Source of the DNA: Sulfuricella sp.
Lineage (GTDB): Bacteria > Pseudomonadota > Gammaproteobacteria > Burkholderiales > Sulfuricellaceae
NCBI GenBank assembly: GCA_028714315.1
Contig: JAQTMN010000012.1
Coordinates: 1 to 52,887 of the forward strand
Reading direction: 5' to 3'
Length of the DNA: 52,887 nucleotides
The notes beneath the pieces are model-generated. The model searched no databases. It saw only the letters and a list, made by a program, of their open reading frames with translations, and was not told the origin of the DNA. A program made the translations under genes and the position numbers. This document shows positions 44,720 to 52,818 of the stretch, one piece after another (the first letter of the stretch is position 1; every line of letters starts with the position of its first letter).

Positions 44720-44910
44720 GTGTGCTTGCCTTGCTTGTCTGATGTCAAGATGTGACCCCTTGTATGATGTTAATACGTGAGTGCGGAAGCTGTGCATGTT
44801 GAGGCCTGGGACGCTGAATTGAAGTGGTGGTAATTGCATAAACCCAAACGCAGCCCGAGGCCATCTGGGCAGATATTGCATTATGCATACCCATATACGG
44901 AGTAAAGTCT

Positions 44911-46881
44911 TCACTCATCCGCCTCCACCAAATGCCCCGCCTCCTCCATCCACGCCCTTCTCGAAGCCGCTTCGGATTTCGCCATCAGCTTGTTGAACAC
45001 TTCCTTCACATAACCGGTGAAGTCGTCGGTGCGCAAGGTCAGCAGGCGGCGGGCGTCTGGATTGAGGGTGGTTTCCCACAGCTGGGTCGGGTTCATTTCG
45101 CCCAGGCCCTTGAAGCGCGACACCTGCCACGAGCCTTCGCGCACCTTGTCGGCGCGCAGGCGGTCGAGCGTGCCTTCCAGCTCGCCTTCGTCGAGGCAGT
45201 AGAACTTGCGCGCCGGCTTGTTCTTGCCCTGCGCCGGCACGTCCACCCGGTACAGCGGCGGCTGCGCGACGCACACCCGGCCGGCGCGGATCAGGGCGGG
45301 GAAATGGCGGTAGAACAGGGTGAGCAGGAGCACCTGGATGTGGCTGCCGTCCACGTCGGCGTCGGCCAGGATGATGACTCTCGCATAGCGCAGGTTGGAT
45401 AGGTCCGGCGTGTCGTCCGGGCCGTGCGGATCGACGCCGAGCGCCACGGCAATGTTGTGGATTTCGTTGTTGGCGAAGATGCGGTCGGCCTCGTGCTCCC
45501 AGGTGTTGAGCACCTTGCCCCTGAGCGGCAGGATCGCCTGGGTGTCCTTGTCGCGGCCCTGCTTGGCGGAGCCGCCGGCGGAATCGCCTTCGACCAGGAA
45601 CAGCTCGCGCTCCTCCAGGTTGTCGGACTGGCAGTCGGCCAGCTTGCCCGGCAGCACCGCCACGCCGGAGGATTTGCGTCTCTCGATCTTCTGGCCGGCG
45701 CGCTGGCGCGTCTGCGCCGCCTTGATCGACAGCTCGGCGATCTTCCTGGCCGCCTCCTGGTGCTCGTTGAGCCACAGTTCGAGCGGGTCGCGCGCCATGC
45801 CGGCGACCAGGCGTAGCGCGTCGCGCGAGGACAGGCGATCCTTGGTCTGGCCCTGGAATTGCGGGTCGAGCATCTTGGCCGAGAGCACGAACGAGACCCG
45901 GCTGAACACGTCGTCGGCGGTGAGCTTGACGCCCTTCGGCAGCAGGCTGTGGTGCTCGATGTAGCTCTTCACCGCGTTGAACAGGCCGTCGCGCAGGCCC
46001 GCCTCGTGGGTGCCGCCGGCCGGCGTGTGGATCAGGTTGACGTAGGATTCGCGCACCGCCGGCCCTTCGTCGGTCCAGGCGACCACCCATTCCGCGCCCT
46101 CGCCCTCGGCGAAGGTCTCGTGCGCGGCGGGGGCGTACTTGGCGCATTTCCAGAACAGGCCGTCGATCAGGTAATCCGCCAGCTGCGACTTGAGATAGTC
46201 GGACAGGCCATCCTGGTACAGCCACTCTTTTTCTTCCTTGAGCAGCCCGTCCTTGTCCTCGATCGCCAGCACCACGCGCACGCCGGGCAGCAGCACGGCC
46301 TTGGCCCGCAACACTCGCTCCAGCTGGGCCGGCGGGATTTCGGCGCTGTCGAAATACTGCGCGTCCGGCCACACCCGGACGCTGGTGCCGGAGGCGCGCT
46401 TGGCCGCGCTGCGCAATTGCGCCAGCGGCTCGGCCACGTCGCCGCCGGAAAAGGCCATGGCCCAGACGCCGCCGTCGCGCGTGACGTTGACTTCCAGCCG
46501 CTTCGCCAGCGCGTTGGTGACGGAAACGCCGACCCCGTGCAGCCCGCCGGAGAACTGGTAGGCGCCGCCCGCTTTCTTGTCGAATTTGCCGCCGGCATGC
46601 AGCCGGGTGAACACCACCTCGACCGTCGGCACCCCTTCCTCGGGATGGATGCCGACCGGAATGCCGCGCCCGTCGTCGGAGACGGAGATCGAGCCGTCGG
46701 CATGCAGCCGCACCGTGATGATTTTGGCGAAGCCGGCCAGCGCCTCGTCGGCCGAGTTGTCCACCACTTCGGTGACGATATGCAGCGGATTGTCGGTGCG
46801 CGTATACATCCCCGGCCGCTGCTTCACCGGCTCCAGCCCGCGCAGCACGCGGATGGAGGAATCCGAATAGGTCTTGCTCAT
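44911..46881 (-). CDS. parE: DNA topoisomerase IV subunit B
   Basis: ATPase subunit of topoisomerase IV, 656 residues. The GHKL ATP site shows EVVDNSADEALAGF, SVSDDGRGIPVGIHPEEG and SGGLHGVGVSVTNAL; the Toprim domain shows LVEGDSAGGSAKQGRDK and LADADVDGSHIQVLLLTLFYRHFP, and the C-terminus RFKGLGEMNPTQLWETTL. The last residues LVEADE-stop are duplicated at 44284-44305. Partner parC lies downstream on the same strand. Confidence 0.97.
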   Translation of the reverse strand: MSKTYSDSSIRVLRGLEPVKQRPGMYTRTDNPLHIVTEVVDNSADEALAGFAKIITVRLHADGSISVSDDGRGIPVGIHPEEGVPTVEVVFTRLHAGGKFDKKAGGAYQFSGGLHGVGVSVTNALAKRLEVNVTRDGGVWAMAFSGGDVAEPLAQLRSAAKRASGTSVRVWPDAQYFDSAEIPPAQLERVLRAKAVLLPGVRVVLAIEDKDGLLKEEKEWLYQDGLSDYLKSQLADYLIDGLFWKCAKYAPAAHETFAEGEGAEWVVAWTDEGPAVRESYVNLIHTPAGGTHEAGLRDGLFNAVKSYIEHHSLLPKGVKLTADDVFSRVSFVLSAKMLDPQFQGQTKDRLSSRDALRLVAGMARDPLELWLNEHQEAARKIAELSIKAAQTRQRAGQKIERRKSSGVAVLPGKLADCQSDNLEERELFLVEGDSAGGSAKQGRDKDTQAILPLRGKVLNTWEHEADRIFANNEIHNIAVALGVDPHGPDDTPDLSNLRYARVIILADADVDGSHIQVLLLTLFYRHFPALIRAGRVCVAQPPLYRVDVPAQGKNKPARKFYCLDEGELEGTLDRLRADKVREGSWQVSRFKGLGEMNPTQLWETTLNPDARRLLTLRTDDFTGYVKEVFNKLMAKSEAASRRAWMEEAGHLVEADE

Positions 46882-47022
46882 GAATTTCGATCCTGTTGCG
46901 ATACCGGCACGCTACCACATAAAAAACTTGGCGCAAGCCGAAAATGATAGATCGGAAACCGGCGCCGCGAACCTGTGCTACGCTCTCGCTGGCGAGCCAA
47001 TATTTTCAGAGGTGCCCCCAAC

Positions 47023-47748
47023 ATGGATACGCTGCTGTCTTACTGGTCGGCCAGGGAACTGGCCGCCAACGGGATCATCCTGCTGCATCTGCTCGGCGCC
47101 TTGGCGCTCGGCATCGTGATCGGCTTCGAGCGCTCCTACCATGGCCGCGCGGCCGGCATGCGCACCTATGCCCTGGTATGCATGGCCTCGACCGCCCTGA
47201 CCGTCATCAACGGCTACCCCGGATTATGGTACGGCGGGCTGGCCCAGACTCCCGGCATCGCCGACCCGACGCGGGTGATCCAGGGCATCATGACCGGCAT
47301 CGGATTTCTCGGCGCCGGCCTGATCATGAAGGAAGGCTTCACCATCCGCGGCCTGTCCACGGCCGCCTCGGTGTGGATGACCGCCGCCGTCGGCGTGCTG
47401 ATCGGCGTGGGATTCTACGCCGCCGGGATCTTCGCCGCATTTCTCAGCATCACCGTCCTGAGCGGCTTCCACTGGATCGAGCGCCTGTTGCCGCACGAAC
47501 GATTGCTACACCTCTCCATCGCCTACCCGCATACCCGCATGCCGACCGAAGAAGACCTCCGCCAGCTGATGCTCCGCCACGATTTCGAAGTGGTCGATTG
47601 GGCCTATCAGTTGGGCGACGGCGGCAACAAATTCGAGTATCTGCTTGTGCTGAAGACCCTGGGCTCCGGCAAAACGAGCGAGCTGGCGAAGGATCTCGCC
47701 GCGTCGGACGACGTCATCGAGTTCCGGCTCGCGCCTTCCCGAAATTAA
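47023..47748 (+). CDS. MgtC/SapB family membrane protein
   Basis: A 241-residue membrane protein with the MgtC core: LLGALALGIVIGFERSYHGRAAGMRTYALVCMASTALTVING, and GIMTGIGFLGAGLIMKEGFTIRGLSTAASVWMTAAVGVLIG, five membrane segments, followed by a soluble ACT-like C-terminal domain (LLHLSIAYPHTRMPTEEDLRQLMLRHDFEVVDW). MgtC-like proteins help growth at low Mg2+ and affect phosphate and ATP homeostasis; phosphate genes lie further downstream. Start at 47023 follows an AGAGGTG site. Confidence 0.92.
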   Translation: MDTLLSYWSARELAANGIILLHLLGALALGIVIGFERSYHGRAAGMRTYALVCMASTALTVINGYPGLWYGGLAQTPGIADPTRVIQGIMTGIGFLGAGLIMKEGFTIRGLSTAASVWMTAAVGVLIGVGFYAAGIFAAFLSITVLSGFHWIERLLPHERLLHLSIAYPHTRMPTEEDLRQLMLRHDFEVVDWAYQLGDGGNKFEYLLVLKTLGSGKTSELAKDLAASDDVIEFRLAPSRN

Positions 47749-47865
47749 GCCACGAATCCGGCTCGCCATCTCCCAACTTTGCCCGCGATCTGTTACCCTT
47801 TGTTATCGTTCACATTCGCCGCTGCGCCACCTGCGATCCGGCAACCAGTAAAGAGGAGAAGAAGA

Positions 47866-49038
47866 ATGCGTTTTGTTTTGCCGGCGCTTCTAAGCGTGTT
47901 CATCGCCCTGTCCACCGCCCATGCCGCAGAAACGCTCCGGCTGGGCGTCGTGGCTACGGACCACGAAAACCTGGCCGACGCGGAAACCCTGGACAAATAT
48001 CATGCCCTGGGCGAACAGCTTTCCGCCCAGCTGAAAACCCCGGTTTCGTTTTCGCCGATATACAGCCCGTTCACCGCCATGAAACGGGTCAGCCGCAGCG
48101 AATATGACATCATTCTCGCCCCGGCGCACGTCATCGCCGTCGCGCTGAAATCGAACTACGCGCCAGTAGCCAAGACCAGCAACAAGACCGGCGCGGTCTT
48201 CGTCGTCGCCACCGATGCGCCGTGGCAGACGCTGGAGCAGGCACAGGGCGCGCGGCTGGGCCTGGCGGCGTCGGACTCGCTGCCCGCCAGCCTGGCGCGC
48301 GGCGAGATCAATTCCAAATCACTCGAAATGCGCAAGCAGTTCAGCGAGGTGCGCTATTTCCGGCGGCCGGAGGCCGTCCTGTACTCGCTCCAGATCCGGG
48401 CGACGGACATCGCCGCCGCCGACGCCGACCTGGCGCAGGCGTGGCTGAAAACCAACAGCGGCCGCATCCTGGACAAGACCACGGAAGTCCCGCTGCTGGC
48501 GCTGGCGGTAAAGCGCGACCGCGTCGGCGCCGACAAGGATGGCGCGATCCTCAATGCCCTCGCCCGATTCTCCGGCGGCGCACCGAACGGGCAGAAAGCG
48601 ACCTTCGTCGCCGCGCACCGGGAGGAATTCGCCGCCGTCGCCTCGACCCTGAACACCACACCGAAAGACCTGCCCGGCGCCCGCGTGATCAACGCGCAGC
48701 AGGCCGCGACGCTGCTGAATCAGGGCGTCACCGTCATCGACGCACGCAACGCCGAAGAATACGCCAACGGCCACGTCAAGGGTTCGGTGTGGATACCCTA
48801 TGCCGAGGTCAGCGCCAAGGAGGTGGGTTTCGACCCGGCCGAGGACCGCTTCGACCTGGCCAAGCTACCACAGGACAAGGGCACGCCGATCGCGCTGTAC
48901 TGCGACGGCACGCCGTGCTGGAAGAGCTACAAGGCGTCCACCCTGGCGATCAAAAACGGCTACCGGAACGTTTACTGGTTCCGCGGCGGCTTCCCGGAAT
49001 GGAAGGCAGCGGGGATGCCGGTCGAGAGCGGGAAATGA
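47866..49038 (+). CDS. PhnD-like substrate-binding protein fused to a rhodanese domain
   Basis: A 390-residue exported protein: signal peptide (MRFVLPALLSVFIALSTAHA), a phosphate/phosphonate-type periplasmic binding domain (~25-280; ETLRLGVVATDHENL, YSPFTAMKRVSRSEYDIILAPAHVIAVAL, AQGARLGLAASDSLPASLARGEI), then a rhodanese domain (~285-390; VTVIDARNAEEYANGHVKGSVWIPYAE) with the cysteine loop YCDGTPCWKSYKAS. AGAGGAG precedes the ATG. No ABC permease is adjacent. A sensor or sulfur-handling role is inferred, not shown. Confidence 0.88.
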   Translation: MRFVLPALLSVFIALSTAHAAETLRLGVVATDHENLADAETLDKYHALGEQLSAQLKTPVSFSPIYSPFTAMKRVSRSEYDIILAPAHVIAVALKSNYAPVAKTSNKTGAVFVVATDAPWQTLEQAQGARLGLAASDSLPASLARGEINSKSLEMRKQFSEVRYFRRPEAVLYSLQIRATDIAAADADLAQAWLKTNSGRILDKTTEVPLLALAVKRDRVGADKDGAILNALARFSGGAPNGQKATFVAAHREEFAAVASTLNTTPKDLPGARVINAQQAATLLNQGVTVIDARNAEEYANGHVKGSVWIPYAEVSAKEVGFDPAEDRFDLAKLPQDKGTPIALYCDGTPCWKSYKASTLAIKNGYRNVYWFRGGFPEWKAAGMPVESGK

Positions 49039-49083
49039 TTTCCCGGCTTTGAGGCCGGGCAAAAAACGGCTGCCGCCCCGTCC

Positions 49084-50484
49084 ATGACCAAAACCCGCAT
49101 CGAATGGCCCGTGCCGCAGGGCCTCCGCCTGGCCGGGACGACAGCCGGGGATTGCCCTCAAGCCTGCATGATCGCTTACCTGGACGGGCGAAACTCGCTG
49201 TGCAGCATTACCGCGTTTCATCCGAAAGAGCGGGCCTTCATCATCTTCACTTCGGCCGGAGAGGCCGAGCAGACCGTCGCCGTAGACCGGATCAAGTGGC
49301 TGCGCCTGCTGGAAAACGCACATCTGGCAGACCACGGCGGGGGCGACCTGGCGCCGGAACCATGGGAACGGGCGCGCGCTCCGTTCACGCTGAAATTCAA
49401 GTCCGGCGATCAACTGGACGGCGATGCCATCGGTCAGGTCTGTTCCGAAACCGGATGGTTCCTCTACCAGACCAAAAAACCGGGGGAAGCCGTGCGCCAT
49501 TTCGTGCCGCACACCGCCATCGACACCCTGACGGTGGGCGGCAAGTGCCTGAACGACCAGGCCGCGGCGCTGCTTCGCGAGAAGAAAAACCCCAAGCTGG
49601 CGGCGATCCTCAAGAGCATGCCGGAAAAATACCCGTTCGAACTGGAGCGGAAATTCGCCCGCATCGTCAGCCGGATCGCCGAGCTGTGGGATACGCCCGA
49701 GATCGACGATTACTTCTCCGAGCTGATGGTGGACAGCCGCGGCGGCCAACGGCAAGGCTTTCCGCCCGAGATCGCGCAGGAAATCATGGCGCTGTGCATG
49801 GCGCACGGCGAACTGAAGCAGGCCGCCGAAGCGTGCGGGGAAGACCCGTGGGGAGTGGACCGGGACGAGGCCAGGAAACAGCTGGACGAAATGGGCATCG
49901 GCTTCCAGGCGCAATATTTCATCGCCACGCTGGAGCGCGGCGACCAGGTCGCGTCCGAGCTGTTCATCAAGGGCGGCATCGACATCAATCACGTCGGCGA
50001 GAACGGCTGGACGCCGCTGATGATCGCCTCGTTCAACGGCAACGAAAGTATCGCCAAGCTATTGATCGAGAAAGGCGCCGACATCCATGCGCGGGACAAT
50101 GCCGGCTATTCGCCCATCCACTGGGCGGCCTTCAATAATTTCGCCGAAGTCACCGCCATCCTGCTGCGCAGGGGCGTAAACCCGAACAGCGCCAACCGCT
50201 ACGGCTGGACGCCCCTGCTGCAGGCCGCCGCGCGCGGCCATGTGGCGGTGGTGGAGATGCTCCTCGCCAAGAGCGCCCACGCCAACCAGTGCGACGAAGA
50301 AGGCTGGACGCCGCTGCACAAGGCGACGGCCAACGGTCACCTCGCCATCGCCAAGCTATTGCTCCAGGCCGGCGCCGACATGAGGGCCGCCCACCGCAGC
50401 GGTGTCACGCCGCTGTCGCTGGCAAGGGAAAAGAAACATTCGGCCATACTCGACGCCTTTTTCACCCACGGCACGGGCCGCTAG
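49084..50484 (+). CDS. Ankyrin-repeat protein with a duplicated N-terminal module
   Basis: A 466-residue protein. The C-terminal ~170 residues hold five ankyrin repeats (NGWTPLMIASFNGNESIAKLLIEKGADIHARD, then AGYSPIHWAAFNN..., YGWTPLLQAAARG..., EGWTPLHKATANG..., SGVTPLSLAREKK). The N-terminal part has two similar blocks, about residues 30-75 (YLDGRNSLCSITAFHPKERAFIIF) and 97-150 (LKFKSGDQLDGDAIGQVCSETGWFLYQ). From memory this resembles the N-terminal domain of some type II/IV secretion ATPases. No signal peptide. Function unknown; protein-protein contact is likely. Confidence 0.85.
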   Translation: MTKTRIEWPVPQGLRLAGTTAGDCPQACMIAYLDGRNSLCSITAFHPKERAFIIFTSAGEAEQTVAVDRIKWLRLLENAHLADHGGGDLAPEPWERARAPFTLKFKSGDQLDGDAIGQVCSETGWFLYQTKKPGEAVRHFVPHTAIDTLTVGGKCLNDQAAALLREKKNPKLAAILKSMPEKYPFELERKFARIVSRIAELWDTPEIDDYFSELMVDSRGGQRQGFPPEIAQEIMALCMAHGELKQAAEACGEDPWGVDRDEARKQLDEMGIGFQAQYFIATLERGDQVASELFIKGGIDINHVGENGWTPLMIASFNGNESIAKLLIEKGADIHARDNAGYSPIHWAAFNNFAEVTAILLRRGVNPNSANRYGWTPLLQAAARGHVAVVEMLLAKSAHANQCDEEGWTPLHKATANGHLAIAKLLLQAGADMRAAHRSGVTPLSLAREKKHSAILDAFFTHGTGR

Positions 50485-50500
50485 GGAAACCCTGAACAAG

Positions 50501-50664
50501 CCTAAAAACCTCATTTTAACCACGGAGAACACGGAGGCCACGAAGTAAAACAAGGCATTCGAGAAATATCGAGCACTCACCCAATGGGTCAAACGCAGGC
50601 TCTGAGCAATGTCTTGATTTTTCTCCGTGGCCTCCGTGTTCTCCGTGGTTAACTGTTTTTTAGG
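50501..50664. repeat. CCACGG-type palindromic element, ~164 bases
   Basis: CCTAAAAACCTCATTTTAAC then CACGGAGAACACGGAGGCCACG at the left, CACTCACCCAATGGGT in the middle (50574-50589), and the inverse (CGTGGCCTCCGTGTTCTCCG then TGGTTAACTGTTTTTTAGG) at the right. The arms of ~40 bases are nearly perfect. Layout and core match the element at 25421-25578. Confidence 0.9.
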
Positions 50665-50725
50665 TTTCCGTAAGAGGCGGGAGCAAGCCAGCGGGTACGG
50701 GCGGCAAGGCCGGCCCCGCGACAGC

Positions 50726-51367
50726 TCAGCAGATCTTCACCACGATGTCGTGCAAGGTATTGGCGCAGTGCGCCATGCGGTCGGCGGCGTTGGAAAGATG
50801 GCGGTAGATTTCGCGGCGCTTGAACATGTTGATGAAATCCTCGCCCTGAAACAGCTCCGCCAAAGCTTTCCGGTACAGCCTCTCCACTTTGTGCTCGGCC
50901 TTGCGCGCGACATCGGCGTCTTCCGCCGCCGGCCCGGGCGCCGTGCCGAGCTTGCCGTAGCCGCGGACCAGGGCGTCCACCCCGCTTTTCAGCAAGCGGG
51001 CCATTTCCAGCATGAAGGGATCGGGAGCGATGCCCAGCATGTCCATTTCGTTCACCGTGCTCTTGCAGTAGTTCACCACTTCATCGAGGTCGGTGATCGC
51101 CCGGTAGATGTCCTCGCGATCGATCGGCGTGGAAAAAGCCTCGTTCAGGGTGTGCAGATTCCTGACCTTGATCGTATCCGCCTCGTGCTCGTCCTTCTTG
51201 ATCTCGTTGCCGAACTCCGGATTGCCGGTTTCCATGAAAGCGACCAGCGTATCGACCGTGCGCGCGACCATGACGCTTTGCTCGGCCAGAAGCCGGAAAA
51301 AATCGGGCGACTTGGGAAATACGCGCTCGAACAGGGCAGAGAAAAAGGGTTTGCGGGTTTCGCTCAT
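50726..51367 (-). CDS. DUF47 family PhoU-like protein (PiT accessory)
   Basis: A 213-residue, all-helical PhoU-like protein of the TIGR00153/DUF47 family: PFFSALFERVFPKSPDFFRLLAEQSVMVARTVDTLVAFME, DEHEADTIKVRNLHTLNEAFSTPIDREDIYRAITDLDEVVNYCKSTVNE and NAADRMAHCANTLHDIVVKIC. These are partners of low-affinity PiT phosphate carriers, and the PiT gene is upstream on the same strand at 51659. The ATG at 51367 has AGGA at fair spacing; an ATG two codons upstream is possible. Confidence 0.93.
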   Translation of the reverse strand: MSETRKPFFSALFERVFPKSPDFFRLLAEQSVMVARTVDTLVAFMETGNPEFGNEIKKDEHEADTIKVRNLHTLNEAFSTPIDREDIYRAITDLDEVVNYCKSTVNEMDMLGIAPDPFMLEMARLLKSGVDALVRGYGKLGTAPGPAAEDADVARKAEHKVERLYRKALAELFQGEDFINMFKRREIYRHLSNAADRMAHCANTLHDIVVKIC

Positions 51368-51381
51368 ATTCATCCTATAAA

Positions 51382-51555
51382 CCCAGATAATCCATTAGGC
51401 GGCCCTACGGGCCCACGCGAGTGCTGGCGGCCGTTTTGCGGCCATTTTCGCCGCTTGCTCGTCGCCCATGGAACAACCATGCGACTCCTCCCAAGCAACG
51501 AAACTGCCTCACAAAACGCCTCGCCATCATCTCGCGTCCTAATGGATTATCTGGG
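51382..51555. repeat. Element bounded by a perfect 18-base inverted repeat
   Basis: CCCAGATAATCCATTAGG (51382-51399) and its exact inverse (51538-51555) enclose ~138 bases with no supported gene. Outward, both flanks continue into A/T-rich sequence related to the neighbouring element. The shape is that of a small non-autonomous mobile element. Confidence 0.75.
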
Positions 51556-51664
51556 ATAAAAAGCGGTAACCACGGGGCTCACCGGGTAAAATCAAAGCGT
51601 AGTGTGTTTTGCTCACCATTTGGTTCCCACACCGTCCCCGTGGTTAAAATGCGATTTTTTATCC
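51554..51664. repeat. CCACGG-type palindromic element, short form
   Basis: GGATAAAAAGC, GGTAACCACGGGGC at the left and ACCGTCCCCGTGGTTAAAATG, CGATTTTTTATCC at the right form the inverted ends, ~111 bases apart. The PiT stop codon TAA (minus strand) lies in the right end, GGATAAAAAA. Confidence 0.75.
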
Positions 51665-52705
51665 TATCGTTTTCGCCAGCCACTGCACAAAGAAATACCC
51701 GGCAATCGCCACCAGCGCCGCGCCGGGTATGGTGATCAGCCAGGTGATGGAAATTTCCTCCGCCTTCGCCCAGCGCACCGCCCGCGGCCGCTCCGAGGCG
51801 CCGATGCCCATGATCGAGGTGCCCACCACGTGGGTGGTGGAAACCGGCGCGCCCGCCAGCGAAGCGGCGAAGATCACACCCGCCGAAGCAAGTTGCGAAT
51901 CCAGCGCATGCAGCGGGCGCACCTTGTAGATGGCGAAGCCCAGGGTGCGCACGATACGCCAGCCGCCCGACATGATGCCCAGCGTGATCGCCGTGGCGCA
52001 GGCCAGCATCACCCACAGCGGCACCGCGAATTCGTGGATGAAGCCGCCCAGCATCAGCACCAGGGTAAGGATGCCCATGCTTTTCTGCGCATCGTTGGCG
52101 CCGTGGGAAAACGCCAGCCCGGCGGCGGTAAGGAACTGCACACGGCGCAGGTTGCGGTTGATCGCCGGCCGCGCCCCGCGCAGCAGGAACAGCATCAGCC
52201 GGTGCAGGAAAAATCCCGCCCAAAACCCCGCCAGCGGCGACAGCACCAGCGCCAGCAGCACCTTGGTCACGCCGGTGAAATGGCCGTGGCGGAACAGCTC
52301 GGCGAACCCCCACGCCACATGATCTGCCCCGACCGACACCACCACCGCGCCAGCCAGGCCGCCGACCAGCGCGTGGGACGAAGAAGATGGAATGCCGCGC
52401 CACCAGGTGAACAGATTCCAGGCAATCGCCCCCACCAGCCCGCACAGGATGATGGTGAGCGAAACCGAAGCGCGCAAGTCGCCCAGGCTGATGAACGAAC
52501 CGATGGTATTGGCCACCGCCGTGCCGCCCAGCAGCGGGCCGAGAAACTCGAAAAAACCGACCACCAGCACCGCCTGCGCCGGCGTCATGGCGCGCGAAGC
52601 GATCACCGTGGCGACGATGTTGGCGGCGTCGTGAAAGCCGTTGGTGTAGTCGAACAGAAGCACGATCACCACGGCCGAGATCGCCAGAATCAGGATGGGG
52701 TCCAT
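51659..52705 (-). CDS. pit: PiT family inorganic phosphate transporter
   Basis: Low-affinity, proton-coupled metal-phosphate symporter, 348 residues with about nine membrane segments. Signature motifs of the two PiT repeats are VLLFDYTNGFHDAANIVATVIASRAMTP with FFEFLGPLLGGTAVANTIGSF, and in the second half GLAFSHGANDAQKSMGILTLVLML with ASAGVIFAASLAGAPVSTTHVVGTSIMGIG. With the DUF47 gene downstream it forms the usual PiT pair. Its stop codon falls in a palindromic element. Confidence 0.95.
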   Translation of the reverse strand: MDPILILAISAVVIVLLFDYTNGFHDAANIVATVIASRAMTPAQAVLVVGFFEFLGPLLGGTAVANTIGSFISLGDLRASVSLTIILCGLVGAIAWNLFTWWRGIPSSSSHALVGGLAGAVVVSVGADHVAWGFAELFRHGHFTGVTKVLLALVLSPLAGFWAGFFLHRLMLFLLRGARPAINRNLRRVQFLTAAGLAFSHGANDAQKSMGILTLVLMLGGFIHEFAVPLWVMLACATAITLGIMSGGWRIVRTLGFAIYKVRPLHALDSQLASAGVIFAASLAGAPVSTTHVVGTSIMGIGASERPRAVRWAKAEEISITWLITIPGAALVAIAGYFFVQWLAKTIG

Positions 52706-52818
52706 GGATGGCGAATCAGAGTTGTTGTGAGGCTAGGCTACCATCGTTCGGCGCTTATTTCAGTCAAGTCCAAAATCTGCTGTAAATTTCCCTCGGCCCG
52801 GACGATGACAAATGGTTT

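Larger units (their letters stand above)
44226..44910. other. Repeat-rich region between yefM and parE
   Basis: About 685 bases without an intact gene. From left: a short palindromic CGTACGC pair near 44254-44268 (likely yefM operator), a copy of the parE 3' end (44284-44305), a 102-base repeat (44304-44405), a decayed reading frame (44470-44633), a second copy of the repeat (44618-44719), a partial third end (ATGTCAAGATGTGACCCC near 44742-44759) and an AT-richer stretch of unclear origin. Confidence 0.7.

Noticed and set aside
44696..44914. Small minus-strand frame downstream of parE
   Set aside because: It starts within the parE stop region and ends inside a repeat; no convincing start signal or homology pattern.
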